Positions 9,127 to 18,405 are shown, counted from the first letter of the stretch. The stretch: 64,000 nt of DNA from Sphingobacterium yanglingense (GCF_004363245.1 NZ_SNYV01000011.1:1054001-1118000), one strand, 5' to 3'. Made by a program: numbers and translations. The notes: generated by a model not told the origin, from the sequence alone.

Positions 9127-9588
9127 GAATACTTCTCGCCAAAAGGTAATCACTAAAACCGAACAAGAGAACACTTCTCACCAAAAGGTAATCACTAAAA
9201 CCGAACAAGGGAACACTTCTCACCAAAAAGTAATCACTAAAACCGAACAAGGGGCCACTTCTCACCAAAAGGTAATCACTAAAACCGAATAAGAGAACGC
9301 TTCTCGCCAAAAGGTAATCACTAAAACCAAACAAGGGAACACTTCTTGCCAAAAGGTAATCACTAAAACCGAACAAGGGAACACTTCTCACCAAAAGGTA
9401 ATCACTAAAACCAAACAAGGGAACACTTCTTGCCAAAAGGTAATCACTAAAACCAAACAAGGGAACACTTCTTGCCAAAAGGTAATCACTAAAACCGAAC
9501 AAGAGAACACTTCTTGCCAAAAGGTAATCACTAAAACCGAACAAGGGAACACGTCTCACCAAAAAGTAATCACTAAAAGCAAACAATC
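9127..9588. repeat. Tandem array of eleven 42-bp repeats
   Basis: The core GGTAATCACTAAAA (sometimes AGTAATCACTAAAA) recurs at exactly 42-bp steps from 9145: 9187, 9229, 9271, 9313, 9355, 9397, 9439, 9481, 9523 and 9565. Units differ at a few fixed places (CACC/TTGCC/CGCC before AAAAGG; ACCGAA/ACCAAA; AAGGGAAC/AAGAGAAC). There are no spacers, so it is a minisatellite, not CRISPR. Because 42 is a multiple of three, a minus-strand frame stays open for 170 codons as a 14-residue repeat (GFSDYLLARSVPLF-like) but begins with TTG; the complementary plus frame is interrupted by a TAA near 9289. I treat it as non-coding repeat DNA. Confidence 0.93.
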
Positions 9589-9624
9589 AGTCACTTTTTT
9601 ACCTTTTTTTCTACTTTTTTCGAT

Positions 9625-9632
9625 TAAGTTTG
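9625..9632 (+). promoter_or_regulatory. -7 promoter element of LuxE-like gene
   Basis: TAAGTTTG matches TAnnTTTG and ends 8 bases before the ATG at 9641, implying a very short or absent leader. Confidence 0.5.
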
Positions 9633-9640
9633 CACTCGAT

Positions 9641-10618
9641 ATGCATAGGGATCAGGTTTTCAATATACAGACAGAGCAGGACTTTAACACAATAGCCCTC
9701 GAAATTTTCAACTTTCAGGCACAGCATACACCTGTATACAGAGACTATATACAAGCCTTACGCATCGCGCCAGAGACTATCGTCGACTACAGACAGATTC
9801 CCTTTCTGCCGATTCAATTCTTCAAGACACACGCTGTTGTTGCAGAAAACCACTCGCCCGAAATTACCTTCAGTAGCTCTGGCACTACTGGTATGATTAC
9901 GAGCAAGCATCCTGTGCCCGATCTCTCTTGGTACACCGATAGCTTTCGAAAAGCGTTTGATTTATTCTACGGTGATGTCCAAGATATTGCTATTCTCGCC
10001 TTACTGCCTAATTACCTCGAACGCGAAGGATCATCACTTATCTATATGGTGGATGACCTCATACAGTCCTCACAGCAGACCGAAAGTGGGTACTTTCTAT
10101 ATAATCATGATGACCTCTACAACAGCTTAAAGCAGCTACAGCAAAAAGGAACAAAGACAATCCTTATCGGTGTCACCTATGCCCTGTTAGATTTTATTGA
10201 CAGTCACCAAATAGATTTCCCCAAATTGATCGTTATGGAGACCGGTGGAATGAAGGGAAAACGCAAAGAAATGGTACGCGAAGAGCTACATGAACAATTA
10301 AAAATGGGCTTTGGTGTACCTCATATACATTCAGAGTACGGAATGACCGAATTACTATCTCAGGGTTATTCTTATGGTGACGGTATATTTCAAACGCCAC
10401 CATGGATGAAAATCCTTATTCGCGACACCAACGACCCACTTACCTTGCTGACAGACAAAAAGACGGGCGCTATCAATGTAATCGACCTGGCCAACTACTA
10501 CTCCTGCTCCTTTATCGCGACACAGGACCTAGGCAAGATACATGCTGACCAGTCTTTTGAGATCCTGGGCCGGTTTGACAATGCCGATATACGTGGTTGC
10601 AACCTTCTAGTGCAATAG
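9641..10618 (+). CDS. LuxE/PaaK-family acyl-protein synthetase-like protein
   Basis: 325 residues of the ANL superfamily branch that includes LuxE, which activates fatty acids with ATP and passes them to a protein cysteine. The nucleotide-binding signature FSSSGTTGM is near residue 85, and VMETGGMKGKRKEM and HSEYGMTELLSQGYS match later family motifs; the C-terminus ends IATQDLGKI...EILGRFDNADIRG. In Bacteroidota it is a conserved lone gene of unclear substrate. It is preceded by the 42-bp repeat array and convergent with the zinc peptidase 1 base away. Confidence 0.85.
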   Translation: MHRDQVFNIQTEQDFNTIALEIFNFQAQHTPVYRDYIQALRIAPETIVDYRQIPFLPIQFFKTHAVVAENHSPEITFSSSGTTGMITSKHPVPDLSWYTDSFRKAFDLFYGDVQDIAILALLPNYLEREGSSLIYMVDDLIQSSQQTESGYFLYNHDDLYNSLKQLQQKGTKTILIGVTYALLDFIDSHQIDFPKLIVMETGGMKGKRKEMVREELHEQLKMGFGVPHIHSEYGMTELLSQGYSYGDGIFQTPPWMKILIRDTNDPLTLLTDKKTGAINVIDLANYYSCSFIATQDLGKIHADQSFEILGRFDNADIRGCNLLVQ

Positions 10619-10619
10619 C

Positions 10620-11483
10620 TTACTTCAGACTACGGTCCTCAAACGTATTTCCTGCGTTCAAATCGCCTGTATCATAGCCCTTCTTAAACCAAGCTGTACG
10701 CTGCTTTGAAGTGCCATGCGTAAAAGACTCTGGGTTACTATGCCCTTGGGCTTGTTCCTGTATATGGTCGTCACCTACCGCTGCCGCTGCCTGCATTCCA
10801 TCGACAATATCCTCGTAGGTCAACTCGATATCCGAATTTTTATTGACATAGTGCGCCCATACCCCTGCATAAAAGTCAGCCTGTAGCTCAGTCATCACCG
10901 AAATCTTGTTATACTCCCTTTCACTCATTTTGGCACGCAGCTCATTCGTCTGCTTTAACACCCCTAGAATATTCTGTATATGGTGTCCCACTTCATGCGC
11001 TATTACATAAGCCAAGGCAAACTCTCCTTTGGCACCAAAACGCTGTTTAAGCTCCTCATTGAATGTCAAGTCCATATAAATCGTCTGATCGGCCGGACAA
11101 TAGAACGGTCCATAGGCCGATTGGCCCATACCGCACCCATCTGTCGGTGTATTACGATCATAAACGACCAACTTGGTAGGCGGATAATCCGCATTCGCCT
11201 GTTCTTTGAACAACTTGCCCCATACATCCTCTGTGCTCTGTAATACCACGCGCGAAAATGCGGTCAACTTTTGCTCCTCTGCACTCAGCTCCCTCACTTC
11301 CCCCGTTGCCACCTCTTGGTTCGCTCCCATCTGCTGCAGCAATTGCGCTGGGTCGCCGCCCATAAAAAGACCGATCAACAAAATAATAACACCGCCGATA
11401 CCACCGACAGCTACTTTTCCACCAGAAGACATCCCTCTTCTATCTTCAAAATTACCGCTTTGTCGACCACCTTGCCATTTCAT
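10620..11483 (-). CDS. Neutral zinc metallopeptidase, YpfJ/KPN_02809 family
   Basis: 287 residues. N-terminal cytoplasmic segment with RRGMSSGGK, one membrane helix (residues about 25-42, VAVGGIGGVIILLIGLFMGG), then an extracytoplasmic domain with the metal-binding motif AYVIAHEVGHHIQNI and downstream ELQADFYAGVWAHY, where the Glu is the probable third ligand. Two Cys in CGMGQSAYGPFYCP flank the active-site region as in the family. Substrate unknown. Confidence 0.9.
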   Translation of the reverse strand: MKWQGGRQSGNFEDRRGMSSGGKVAVGGIGGVIILLIGLFMGGDPAQLLQQMGANQEVATGEVRELSAEEQKLTAFSRVVLQSTEDVWGKLFKEQANADYPPTKLVVYDRNTPTDGCGMGQSAYGPFYCPADQTIYMDLTFNEELKQRFGAKGEFALAYVIAHEVGHHIQNILGVLKQTNELRAKMSEREYNKISVMTELQADFYAGVWAHYVNKNSDIELTYEDIVDGMQAAAAVGDDHIQEQAQGHSNPESFTHGTSKQRTAWFKKGYDTGDLNAGNTFEDRSLK

Positions 11484-11623
11484 AATTTTCTTATTTAAGT
11501 TAATTTATTCTAAGCGATAGCACAAAATCTCTGCCAAAACAGAGCCGTTTCAAAATGATATTATAAGTGCGTCACTCCCCCATACAAATATCTGAAGCCC
11601 CAAAGTGTTGCGTAAAAAATTCG

Positions 11624-11631
11624 TATCTTTG
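11624..11631 (+). promoter_or_regulatory. -7 promoter element of phnA-like gene
   Basis: TATCTTTG ends only 4 bases before the ATG at 11636. With the usual distance from this element to the transcription start, the message would be leaderless or nearly so. Confidence 0.6.
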
Positions 11632-11635
11632 CCCT

Positions 11636-12214
11636 ATGAATTTAGAGAACTTATTAGCCGAAAGAAGTGGAAATCAATGTGAGCTTTGTACAAGCAGTTC
11701 AGACTTATCCAAGTATGAAGTTCCGCCGACTTCCAATGCCAACCTGGATAACAGTATCTGGGTTTGTGAAGTATGTAAATCCCAGATAGAAAAAAGAGAG
11801 CAACTAAATCCATCACACTGGAGAGTACTATCGGACACCATGTGGTCAGAGCATGCCCCAGTACAAGTGGTTGCTTGGCGTATGTTGAGCCGTCTACGCA
11901 ACGAAGCCTGGGCCGCAGACAACCTAGAAATCCTTTATCTTGATGATGAGAATCTAGAATGGGCAAAGAAAACAGGAGATCATGAGCAGGATGGCACGGT
12001 AGACTTCCACCAAGACTCTAATGGAGCAAGATTACACGAAGGAGACACCGTTGTATTGATCAAAACCTTAGATGTAAAAGGTTCTTCATTGAATGCAAAA
12101 CTGGGTACAGTAGTCAAAAACATTCGTTTAGTACCCGACAATACCGAACAGATAGAAGGCAAAATAGAAGGTCAGACTATCGTCATCCTGACGAAGTACC
12201 TTCGTAAAGGATAA
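11636..12214 (+). CDS. phnA: PhnA-domain (YjdM-like) zinc-ribbon protein
   Basis: 192 residues. An N-terminal zinc ribbon has CELC and CEVC pairs (about residues 15-18 and 46-49), and the C-terminal PhnA domain appears as GDTVVLIKTLDVKGSS...GTVVKNIRL. Despite the name, these proteins are not required for phosphonate breakdown and their role is unsettled. ATG 11636 is chosen over 11567 because it matches the family N-terminus and follows the TATCTTTG element. Confidence 0.88.
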   Translation: MNLENLLAERSGNQCELCTSSSDLSKYEVPPTSNANLDNSIWVCEVCKSQIEKREQLNPSHWRVLSDTMWSEHAPVQVVAWRMLSRLRNEAWAADNLEILYLDDENLEWAKKTGDHEQDGTVDFHQDSNGARLHEGDTVVLIKTLDVKGSSLNAKLGTVVKNIRLVPDNTEQIEGKIEGQTIVILTKYLRKG

Positions 12215-12217
12215 TAC

Positions 12218-12257
12218 AAAAGCTGTCCGAAAAAATTAACCTTTTCGTACAGCTTTT
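12218..12257. terminator. Bidirectional terminator between phnA and Crp-type regulator
   Basis: AAAAGCTGT (12218-12226) pairs with ACAGCTTTT (12249-12257), with further CGAAAA/TTTTCG pairing inside. It is flanked by A- and T-runs and serves the plus gene ending at 12214 and the minus gene ending at 12259. Confidence 0.8.
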
Positions 12258-12258
12258 A

Positions 12259-12891
12259 TTATTGAATCGTGATTACATTTCTGTTCAACACCAGAAAACC
12301 ATCCTTCTCCAGTGATTTCAACAGGCGCGAGATTACTACACGCGAAGTATTCAACTCATTGGCAATCTCCAAATGGGTCTTATTGACCACCTTTCCCTTA
12401 TTTATTGTAGCCACATTCAACAGATAAGATTTTAGCCTACCCGACATATCCTTGAAAGCCAAGTTGTCTATCGCCTCTAGCATCTCATCCATTCGATTAT
12501 TATAGCTATCGAATACATACTTCCGCCATGAAGGATATTTGGCCAACCAATCCTCCATTTTCTGTACCGGAATCATAAGTACCATACCATCAGTCTCCCC
12601 TATAGCACGAATATTACTACGTTTATCTCCTAGACAACAAGCCATCGTCATTGCACAGGTATCCCCTCTCTCCAAAAAATACAGCAACAACTCGCCTTCA
12701 TCATAATCGTCCCGCATAATCTTAATAGCTCCTTCCAACAATATAGGCATAACCGTAACAGTCTGCCCCATATCGATCAGAATATCCTGTGCCCGAAAAT
12801 GCTTTAACTGTGCTACATCAGCGATTTCTTGAACAAGTCCCGGTTCAAACTTCTCAGGGTAATAGTTCTCTAAAATTTCCTCTATCTGCAT
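12259..12891 (-). CDS. Crp/Fnr-family transcriptional regulator
   Basis: 210 residues: cyclic-nucleotide-binding-like beta barrel (about 25-130), dimer helix, and C-terminal winged helix with the recognition segment KTHLEIANELNTSRVVISRLL. The barrel has GDTCAMTMACCLGDK with Cys at about 79, 85 and 86 where cAMP binders have their phosphate cassette, so cAMP binding is unlikely and redox or sulfur sensing is possible. It is the last gene of a three-gene operon with the thiosulfate uptake pair, which supports a sulfur-related signal; that link is inference. Confidence 0.88.
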   Translation of the reverse strand: MQIEEILENYYPEKFEPGLVQEIADVAQLKHFRAQDILIDMGQTVTVMPILLEGAIKIMRDDYDEGELLLYFLERGDTCAMTMACCLGDKRSNIRAIGETDGMVLMIPVQKMEDWLAKYPSWRKYVFDSYNNRMDEMLEAIDNLAFKDMSGRLKSYLLNVATINKGKVVNKTHLEIANELNTSRVVISRLLKSLEKDGFLVLNRNVITIQ

Positions 12892-12899
12892 ATTAGTCT

Positions 12900-13310
12900 C
12901 TAGTGCGGCAATTTATCTTTTAGTACACCGTAGATAAAGGTACCAAATAAAGCGCTCACTATCACTATGAGCATAGGTAATACTCCTGCCCCCAATAGTA
13001 CAAACATAGGTCCCGGACAAGCCCCCACCAATGCCCACCCCAATCCAAAGAAGATCCCTCCGACCAGATAACGCGTTATAGACTTTTGCTTAGGAGCTAC
13101 AGCGACTCGCTCTCCGTCCACATTCTTGGCCGAGCGTTTCATCCATTGTACCCCTACAATCCCTACAGCCAGTGCACTTCCCATAAAACCATACATATGG
13201 AAAGATTGAAAATTAAACATCTCATATATCCGGAACCAGGAAGCCGCCTCCGCTTTATACATCACTACACCAAAAAGAACACCTAAAACTATAAATACAA
13301 GTTGTCTCAT
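12900..13310 (-). CDS. YeeE/YedE-type transporter, small half (DUF6691)
   Basis: 136-residue membrane protein with about four helices and the conserved cysteine motif LVGACPGPMFVLLGAG. It corresponds to the second half of TsuA/YeeE thiosulfate transporters, here split from the first half encoded 4 bases upstream. Together they should form one inner-membrane channel for thiosulfate or a related sulfur compound. Confidence 0.85.
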   Translation of the reverse strand: MRQLVFIVLGVLFGVVMYKAEAASWFRIYEMFNFQSFHMYGFMGSALAVGIVGVQWMKRSAKNVDGERVAVAPKQKSITRYLVGGIFFGLGWALVGACPGPMFVLLGAGVLPMLIVIVSALFGTFIYGVLKDKLPH

Positions 13311-13314
13311 AAAC

Positions 13315-13863
13315 TTAAAAAATTAGGGGAAACAAGCCATGAACCATCAGCAAGCCTCCGATAAAAAAACCAATCACCGCAATCAAAGAAGGCAATTGCA
13401 GATCACTCAATCCCGATATGGCATGTCCAGAAGTACAGCCTCCTGCATAGCGCGTCCCAAATCCGATCAATAGACCGCCTACAATCAACAGCAACACATT
13501 AGACAGGGACATATCACCATATATCTCTGTTGGCACAAAAGTAGCACCAGCACTCTCAAAGTTCATCGACTTCAACTGGGCGATTGTTTCCGTAGAGATT
13601 GCAGGAACCTGATTGTCCGACAAATAGTGTACAGAGACGTAACCTCCCACTATCGACCCCAGTAGGAACAATAAATTCCAACGTTGGGTCCGCCAATCAA
13701 AATCAAAAAAGCTACAGGACTTGCCGGCTCCTGCCATCGCACACATTGTCCGAAAATTTGAAGAAAACCCAAAACTTTTCCCCAAGTAAATCAATGCCAG
13801 CATAATCAATGCAACCAAAGGGCCTCCCACATACCAAGGCCAAGCGTTATAAATCCATTCCAT
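13315..13863 (-). CDS. YeeE/YedE-type thiosulfate transporter, large half
   Basis: About 182 residues with several membrane helices and the hallmark motif [16 protein letters not shown]; additional Cys in [13 protein letters not shown] 13863 ([14 protein letters not shown]) matches the family start; in-frame ATG 13881 is possible, and the longer frame to 13956 runs through the promoter. First gene of the operon followed by the small half and the Crp-type regulator. Confidence 0.87.
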   Translation of the reverse strand: MEWIYNAWPWYVGGPLVALIMLALIYLGKSFGFSSNFRTMCAMAGAGKSCSFFDFDWRTQRWNLLFLLGSIVGGYVSVHYLSDNQVPAISTETIAQLKSMNFESAGATFVPTEIYGDMSLSNVLLLIVGGLLIGFGTRYAGGCTSGHAISGLSDLQLPSLIAVIGFFIGGLLMVHGLFPLIF

Positions 13864-13888
13864 ATGTAAAAAATATTTCATATTTGCA

Positions 13889-13896
13889 CAAATATA
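13889..13896 (-). promoter_or_regulatory. -7 promoter element of the thiosulfate uptake operon
   Basis: Minus-strand TATATTTG fits TAnnTTTG. Four bases farther upstream is the perfect 8-bp palindrome AGTGCACT (13900-13907), a possible operator. Confidence 0.55.
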
Positions 13897-14020
13897 ATCA
13901 GTGCACTTAATTTCCTCGGTTACTTTTGTTACATTTGCCCCGTTAGGAATCAACAATTAACACACAGTATATTAACCGTTTAATTCCAACATGTTTTTAT
14001 ACTGAAAAAAGACGTAGTCC

Positions 14021-16141
14021 GTGTCAGACAAATCAAATTTAACTTTAAGGAGAATAGTACTATTCAGCCTTATTTTATCATTCGCTATACTAAGTACGAT
14101 ATTTATCTATCAATACTTACAGTACAAAAAAGTAGAAGGTAGACTCAATGCCGCCTACTCCTCTGGAAACCTACAATCTCCAGCATTATACAAACTATTT
14201 TCGACATTTACAGAGGCCGACAATTTGTTTCGATTGTATACCATAAACTTTGACGAAAACGACTTCACAGGCTACCGCAATAAATTGGACACGATCAAAT
14301 TGGTCGTCGACTCGCTGGCAGCCCTACCGATAGACAGCAATCCTATCAATAGCAGTGCTGGCAACAGCATTACCGAAGGTAGCTTGGCACTGCAATATGC
14401 GCATCTCAAAAAACAGGTCGACGATATCGTCTACTATGCCCAAGACTCGCTACAGACACTTACATCAAGAACACATACCACATCACAGAAACCGAGGATT
14501 ACACAATCGGATTCTATCATCAGCAAAATATTAAGAGATACCCTCAAAGTTGCACAAGAACAAGATACCGTAGTAAAGAAAAAAGAAGGTCTCTTCAACA
14601 GAATATTTAAAGCAAAGAACGATACCTTGGTCAATCAAAAGACCAACGAAGTATTGAATGTAAATCAGATTGATCTTGTCCAACGTAATATAGACCAACT
14701 GATATCCACCAATGAGCGGATTTATAGAAACAACCTCCGTGATCTCCGTGCTGTATTCGGAAAGTTACAAGAAGCCGAAAAAGAGCTGATCACCTCCAAT
14801 TACGCTTTGCTGAACAGTTTAAAAATCGGCATCGAAAACTTAAGACAGATAGAGCTGGATGGAATCCGTCAAGCGGAAGAACAAGATTTCGCACTCTACA
14901 AAGAAAACTCCACCAACTTCGGTAATCAATTAATTATAGCATTAGCCATTATGCTGCTTATGATTGTCTTCCTTGTCTATTACCAGTATCAAGTAGCTTC
15001 ATACGAGCGTAAGCTTCTTAATGAGAAGGAATACGCATCAAAGATAGCCGAAGAAAAGACAAACGTACTCGCCAATATCAGTCATGAGGTGCGTTCGCCC
15101 CTCGTATCTCTACAGGGTGTGGTCAATATATTGAAAAACAATAATGATGCGAAGACCATTGACAAAGAGATTATACAGACCATCGACAACGACATCAATG
15201 TAATCAATAGTACGGTCAATGATATCCTAAATCTGAGCAAATTAGAAGCAGGCTCCCTGGATATCAAATTTGGTTATATATCCCCTTATAAGCTTATCGA
15301 GGATAGCATAGGATTACATCAGTACCAAGCAGAGACAAAGAAGCTAGAGTTAATCAACGCAAACAAAGTCGCCCCTCAACTGATGATATGGGGAAATGCT
15401 TTCCGTTTCAAGCAGGTAATTTCAAATCTTATTTCCAATGCGATCAAATACACGCAGAAGGGATCCATAACTGTTACAGCCGAAGTAAAAAAAGTAGGTG
15501 ACAAACAGCGTATCGTTATCCGTGTCATCGACACTGGAATAGGTATTAGCGACAATAAAAAAGACCAGATCTTCCGCAAATATTACATCGCTGACAATAA
15601 AAATAAATCTGGAGGTTTTGGATTAGGCCTATATATCTCCAAAATACTGAGCGAACAGATAAAAGGTTCCATATCCTTTATCAGTGAAGCGGAAAAAGGA
15701 ACAACCTTTATCTTCGAAGTTCCTATAGAGAAGAGTCATATGGAAGCGAACGAATCACAACAGCTTACGGTATCGAGCTTACCTCAAGATATCAGAATCG
15801 TCTTTATCGACGATAGCCGTATCGGACTGTTCTTTATACAGCAACTGTTCAACAACCATCAAAACGTACGCTTGTTTGACAACAGCCAACAGGCTTGGGC
15901 GTACCTTGCCTCAAACCCGGTAGATATTGTCGTGACCGACCTTATCATGCCTGAATTGGATGGTTGGGGCATATTAAACCGTATCCGCTCGACTCCTGCG
16001 ATAGCCCACACAAAAGTCTTTGTATGTACTGCAGAGAATATGCTTCTAGAAGGAAAATCTAATCAGAAATACAGCTTCGATGGAACCATAAACAAGCCGA
16101 TCAACGAAAACAATCTGGTAGCGACCTTATTAAAGGGATAG
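14021..16141 (+). CDS. Hybrid sensor histidine kinase / response regulator
   Basis: 706 residues. Two membrane helices (about 11-28 and 308-325) bracket a helical periplasmic sensor domain; then a HisKA H-box NISHEVRSPLVS, N-box FKQVISNLISNAIKYT, VIDTGIGI and GGFGLGLYISK of the ATPase domain, and a C-terminal receiver with FIDDSR, the phosphoacceptor in VVTDLIMPELDGWG and the Lys of NKPINE. It starts with GTG (MSDKSNLTLRR). There is no dedicated output gene next to it. Ligand unknown. Confidence 0.88.
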   Translation: MSDKSNLTLRRIVLFSLILSFAILSTIFIYQYLQYKKVEGRLNAAYSSGNLQSPALYKLFSTFTEADNLFRLYTINFDENDFTGYRNKLDTIKLVVDSLAALPIDSNPINSSAGNSITEGSLALQYAHLKKQVDDIVYYAQDSLQTLTSRTHTTSQKPRITQSDSIISKILRDTLKVAQEQDTVVKKKEGLFNRIFKAKNDTLVNQKTNEVLNVNQIDLVQRNIDQLISTNERIYRNNLRDLRAVFGKLQEAEKELITSNYALLNSLKIGIENLRQIELDGIRQAEEQDFALYKENSTNFGNQLIIALAIMLLMIVFLVYYQYQVASYERKLLNEKEYASKIAEEKTNVLANISHEVRSPLVSLQGVVNILKNNNDAKTIDKEIIQTIDNDINVINSTVNDILNLSKLEAGSLDIKFGYISPYKLIEDSIGLHQYQAETKKLELINANKVAPQLMIWGNAFRFKQVISNLISNAIKYTQKGSITVTAEVKKVGDKQRIVIRVIDTGIGISDNKKDQIFRKYYIADNKNKSGGFGLGLYISKILSEQIKGSISFISEAEKGTTFIFEVPIEKSHMEANESQQLTVSSLPQDIRIVFIDDSRIGLFFIQQLFNNHQNVRLFDNSQQAWAYLASNPVDIVVTDLIMPELDGWGILNRIRSTPAIAHTKVFVCTAENMLLEGKSNQKYSFDGTINKPINENNLVATLLKG

Positions 16142-16172
16142 CCGCAATCGATATATCCAATGGAATGGTGTA

Positions 16173-16979
16173 CTACAGATCAACTGGATAGTACACCGTT
16201 CCCAAATTTTTTAAATCCTCGAGTTCCACTGCCTCCTCAAAAATCCCAAACACCGCAGATCCAGATCCCGACATAGCCGCATAGATCGCTCCTTTCTCAT
16301 ACAGCGAATGTTTTATTTTTTCAATCTGCGGATACCGTTCAAAAACACCGATTTCAAAATCATTCACCAAATGATATTTCCATTCCTGTATAGGTAGTTG
16401 AATTGCTCTTTTCAGGTCCAGCGCTGGAGTCTGCGGCATGACACACTGATAGGCTTCTACCGTAGAAATATGGATGTCTGGTTTTATTACCGCGATGAAA
16501 TAGCCCGATAGATCTAACGTGACATCCTCAAAAGTCGTCCCTATACCAGAGGCAAATACAGGCTTATTCTCCAGAAAAAAGGCACAATCGGCCCCCAATC
16601 GCTCTGCATAAGGTTTAAGTTCCTCCATAGAAAGACCTAGACCGTTGACCTCGTTCAACATCTTCAGCACATATGCCGCATCCGACGATCCGCCCCCCAA
16701 TCCAGCACCTATCGGAATATTTTTCAAGAGATGTATATGCATCGGACTAATCCCATAATCCGCATCCAACAGTTCAAAAGCCTTTTCACAGAGATTAGTT
16801 CCCCCACCAGGAATAGACAGTCCATCCACTTGGAATGTCATCTTTTCCGCAGGGGTTAGCTCGATCACATCATACAGTTTGATCGGATAGAAAACAGTTT
16901 CTATATTATGATAACCATCCGATCTCTTTTCAGTGACCAGAAGGCCCAGATTTATTTTCGCATTTGCAAATGAAATCAT
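16173..16979 (-). CDS. ispE: 4-diphosphocytidyl-2-C-methyl-D-erythritol kinase
   Basis: GHMP-family kinase of the non-mevalonate (MEP) isoprenoid pathway. 268 residues. ANAKINLGLLVTEKRSDGYHNIETVF at the N-terminus is characteristic (shown in parts AKINLGL and DGYHNIET), the ATP loop is IPIGAGLGGGSSDAA, and the C-terminal motif is AMSGSGSAVFGIF. It lies 7 bases after the DEAD-box helicase gene in the same direction, so they may be cotranscribed. Confidence 0.95.
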   Translation of the reverse strand: MISFANAKINLGLLVTEKRSDGYHNIETVFYPIKLYDVIELTPAEKMTFQVDGLSIPGGGTNLCEKAFELLDADYGISPMHIHLLKNIPIGAGLGGGSSDAAYVLKMLNEVNGLGLSMEELKPYAERLGADCAFFLENKPVFASGIGTTFEDVTLDLSGYFIAVIKPDIHISTVEAYQCVMPQTPALDLKRAIQLPIQEWKYHLVNDFEIGVFERYPQIEKIKHSLYEKGAIYAAMSGSGSAVFGIFEEAVELEDLKNLGTVYYPVDL

Positions 16980-16986
16980 ACCTGTC

Positions 16987-18222
16987 TTATTGGGAAGAAG
17001 AAGCCTTTTTGGGTCTATTAAAATTCCCCTTTTTGTTGAAAGGCTTTCGTTTTTTCTTGTTATTACTCTTCAATCGAGGAGCATAAGCAGGTCCTTCTGC
17101 AAATCCTTCAGGCAATGTCTCTTTACGGATTTCATATTCCACCAGCTTTTCAATAAGCGCAAACTTACCCTGGTCTTTGACATTTATAAAAGTAATTGCT
17201 GTCCCCGTGGTCGCAGCACGCGCAGTACGTCCCACCCTATGCACATAATCCTCTGGATCTGGAGGTACATCATAATTGACCACCAGACTGATCCCCACAA
17301 TATCGATACCTCTGGAAATTACATCTGTACCGATCAATACATTGATCTTTTTAGCCCTAAATCGCCCCATGATATCTTCACGCTCCGACTGATTCAGATC
17401 CGAGTGGAATCCTTCTACCGCGAGACCACTTTTATTCAGATCCCGTGCCAGTGTTTTGACGATTTGCTTCTTGGATGCAAATACAATTGCGGTACTATAT
17501 TTCGGATCTCTCAGAATATGCTGCAACAGCGCATTTTTATGCTCATCATACACAAGGTATGCATGTTGATCTATTCCTTCTGAAGGCTTAGAGATTGCGA
17601 TATTTATTTCCTTTGGATTATTCAGGATTTTCTTTGCCAATCCCCGGATTTTGGTAGGCATCGTAGCAGAGAACAGTAGCGTCTGTCTCTTTTGCGGCAG
17701 ATAGCTTATAATACGGATAATATCATCATAAAACCCCATATCCAACATCGTGTCTGCCTCATCAAGGATAAGATGTTTTAATTGGCTAAAATCAAACTTA
17801 CCTGAGCTCATATGACTGATCAACCGACCAGGTGTCGCTACGATAATATTTGCGCCTTCACGAATAGCTCTTTTTTGTTGTTCGTACCCCATACCATCTC
17901 CGCCACCATATACAGCAATCGAAGTCGTGCCGGTAAAATACCCGAGCCCCATCACCTGCTGATCGATCTGCAATGCCAATTCCCGCGTCGGCACCAGTAT
18001 AATAGTGTCCACACGCTCTCTTGGTTCCAGCCCATTCTTATGTAAGATAGGCAATAGATAAGCCGCAGTCTTACCTGTCCCCGTCTGAGCACAGGCGATT
18101 AAATCTTCATTGTCCAATATAACCGGTATGGTCTGTTCTTGTATGGGTGTCGCTTCTACAAAGCCCATGGTGTCGAGCCCTTCTTCCAGTGTAGGGATGA
18201 AGCCAAATTCGTCAAATCTCAA
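16987..18222 (-). CDS. DEAD-box RNA helicase
   Basis: 411 residues. All core motifs are visible: Q-motif region GFVEATPIQEQTIP, motif I AQTGTGKT, Ia PTRELALQI, II LDEADTMLDMGF, III SATMP, V TDVISRGIDI and VI HRVGRTARA. A short Lys/Arg-rich tail (NKKKRKPFNKKGNF) follows, typical of RhlE-like proteins that act on ribosome assembly or mRNA decay and often in the cold. First gene before ispE. Confidence 0.94.
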   Translation of the reverse strand: MRFDEFGFIPTLEEGLDTMGFVEATPIQEQTIPVILDNEDLIACAQTGTGKTAAYLLPILHKNGLEPRERVDTIILVPTRELALQIDQQVMGLGYFTGTTSIAVYGGGDGMGYEQQKRAIREGANIIVATPGRLISHMSSGKFDFSQLKHLILDEADTMLDMGFYDDIIRIISYLPQKRQTLLFSATMPTKIRGLAKKILNNPKEINIAISKPSEGIDQHAYLVYDEHKNALLQHILRDPKYSTAIVFASKKQIVKTLARDLNKSGLAVEGFHSDLNQSEREDIMGRFRAKKINVLIGTDVISRGIDIVGISLVVNYDVPPDPEDYVHRVGRTARAATTGTAITFINVKDQGKFALIEKLVEYEIRKETLPEGFAEGPAYAPRLKSNNKKKRKPFNKKGNFNRPKKASSSQ

Positions 18223-18369
18223 TGTATTGAAATATCTATATTATAAAATTAATCGAAGTTACTAATTTTTAGGCAATAATCACGCGCTCTTTACCGACCA
18301 AAATTCTACGTTTACCGACTATCTCTACAAGCTAACCTATTTGCCATGTGCTGGATTCGTAGTTCCTGC

Positions 18370-18377
18370 TACCTTTG
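18370..18377 (+). promoter_or_regulatory. -7 promoter element of DUF4342 gene
   Basis: TACCTTTG, a TAnnTTTG match, 28 bases before the ATG at 18406. Confidence 0.55.
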
Positions 18378-18405
18378 GAGTATACAAACAATAAAACAAA
18401 AAGAT

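Noticed and set aside
9074..9586. 170-residue minus-strand frame made of 14-residue repeats
   Set aside because: It is a by-product of a 42-bp tandem repeat, begins with TTG rather than ATG, has no visible promoter or ribosome site and its variants are not biased to silent changes.
9127..9588. CRISPR array
   Set aside because: Repeats are directly head to tail with no unique spacers, and no cas genes are present.
16167..16197. Hairpin GGTGTACTA / TAGTACACC after the hybrid kinase
   Set aside because: It extends into the ispE coding end and lacks a T-run, so I did not call a terminator.
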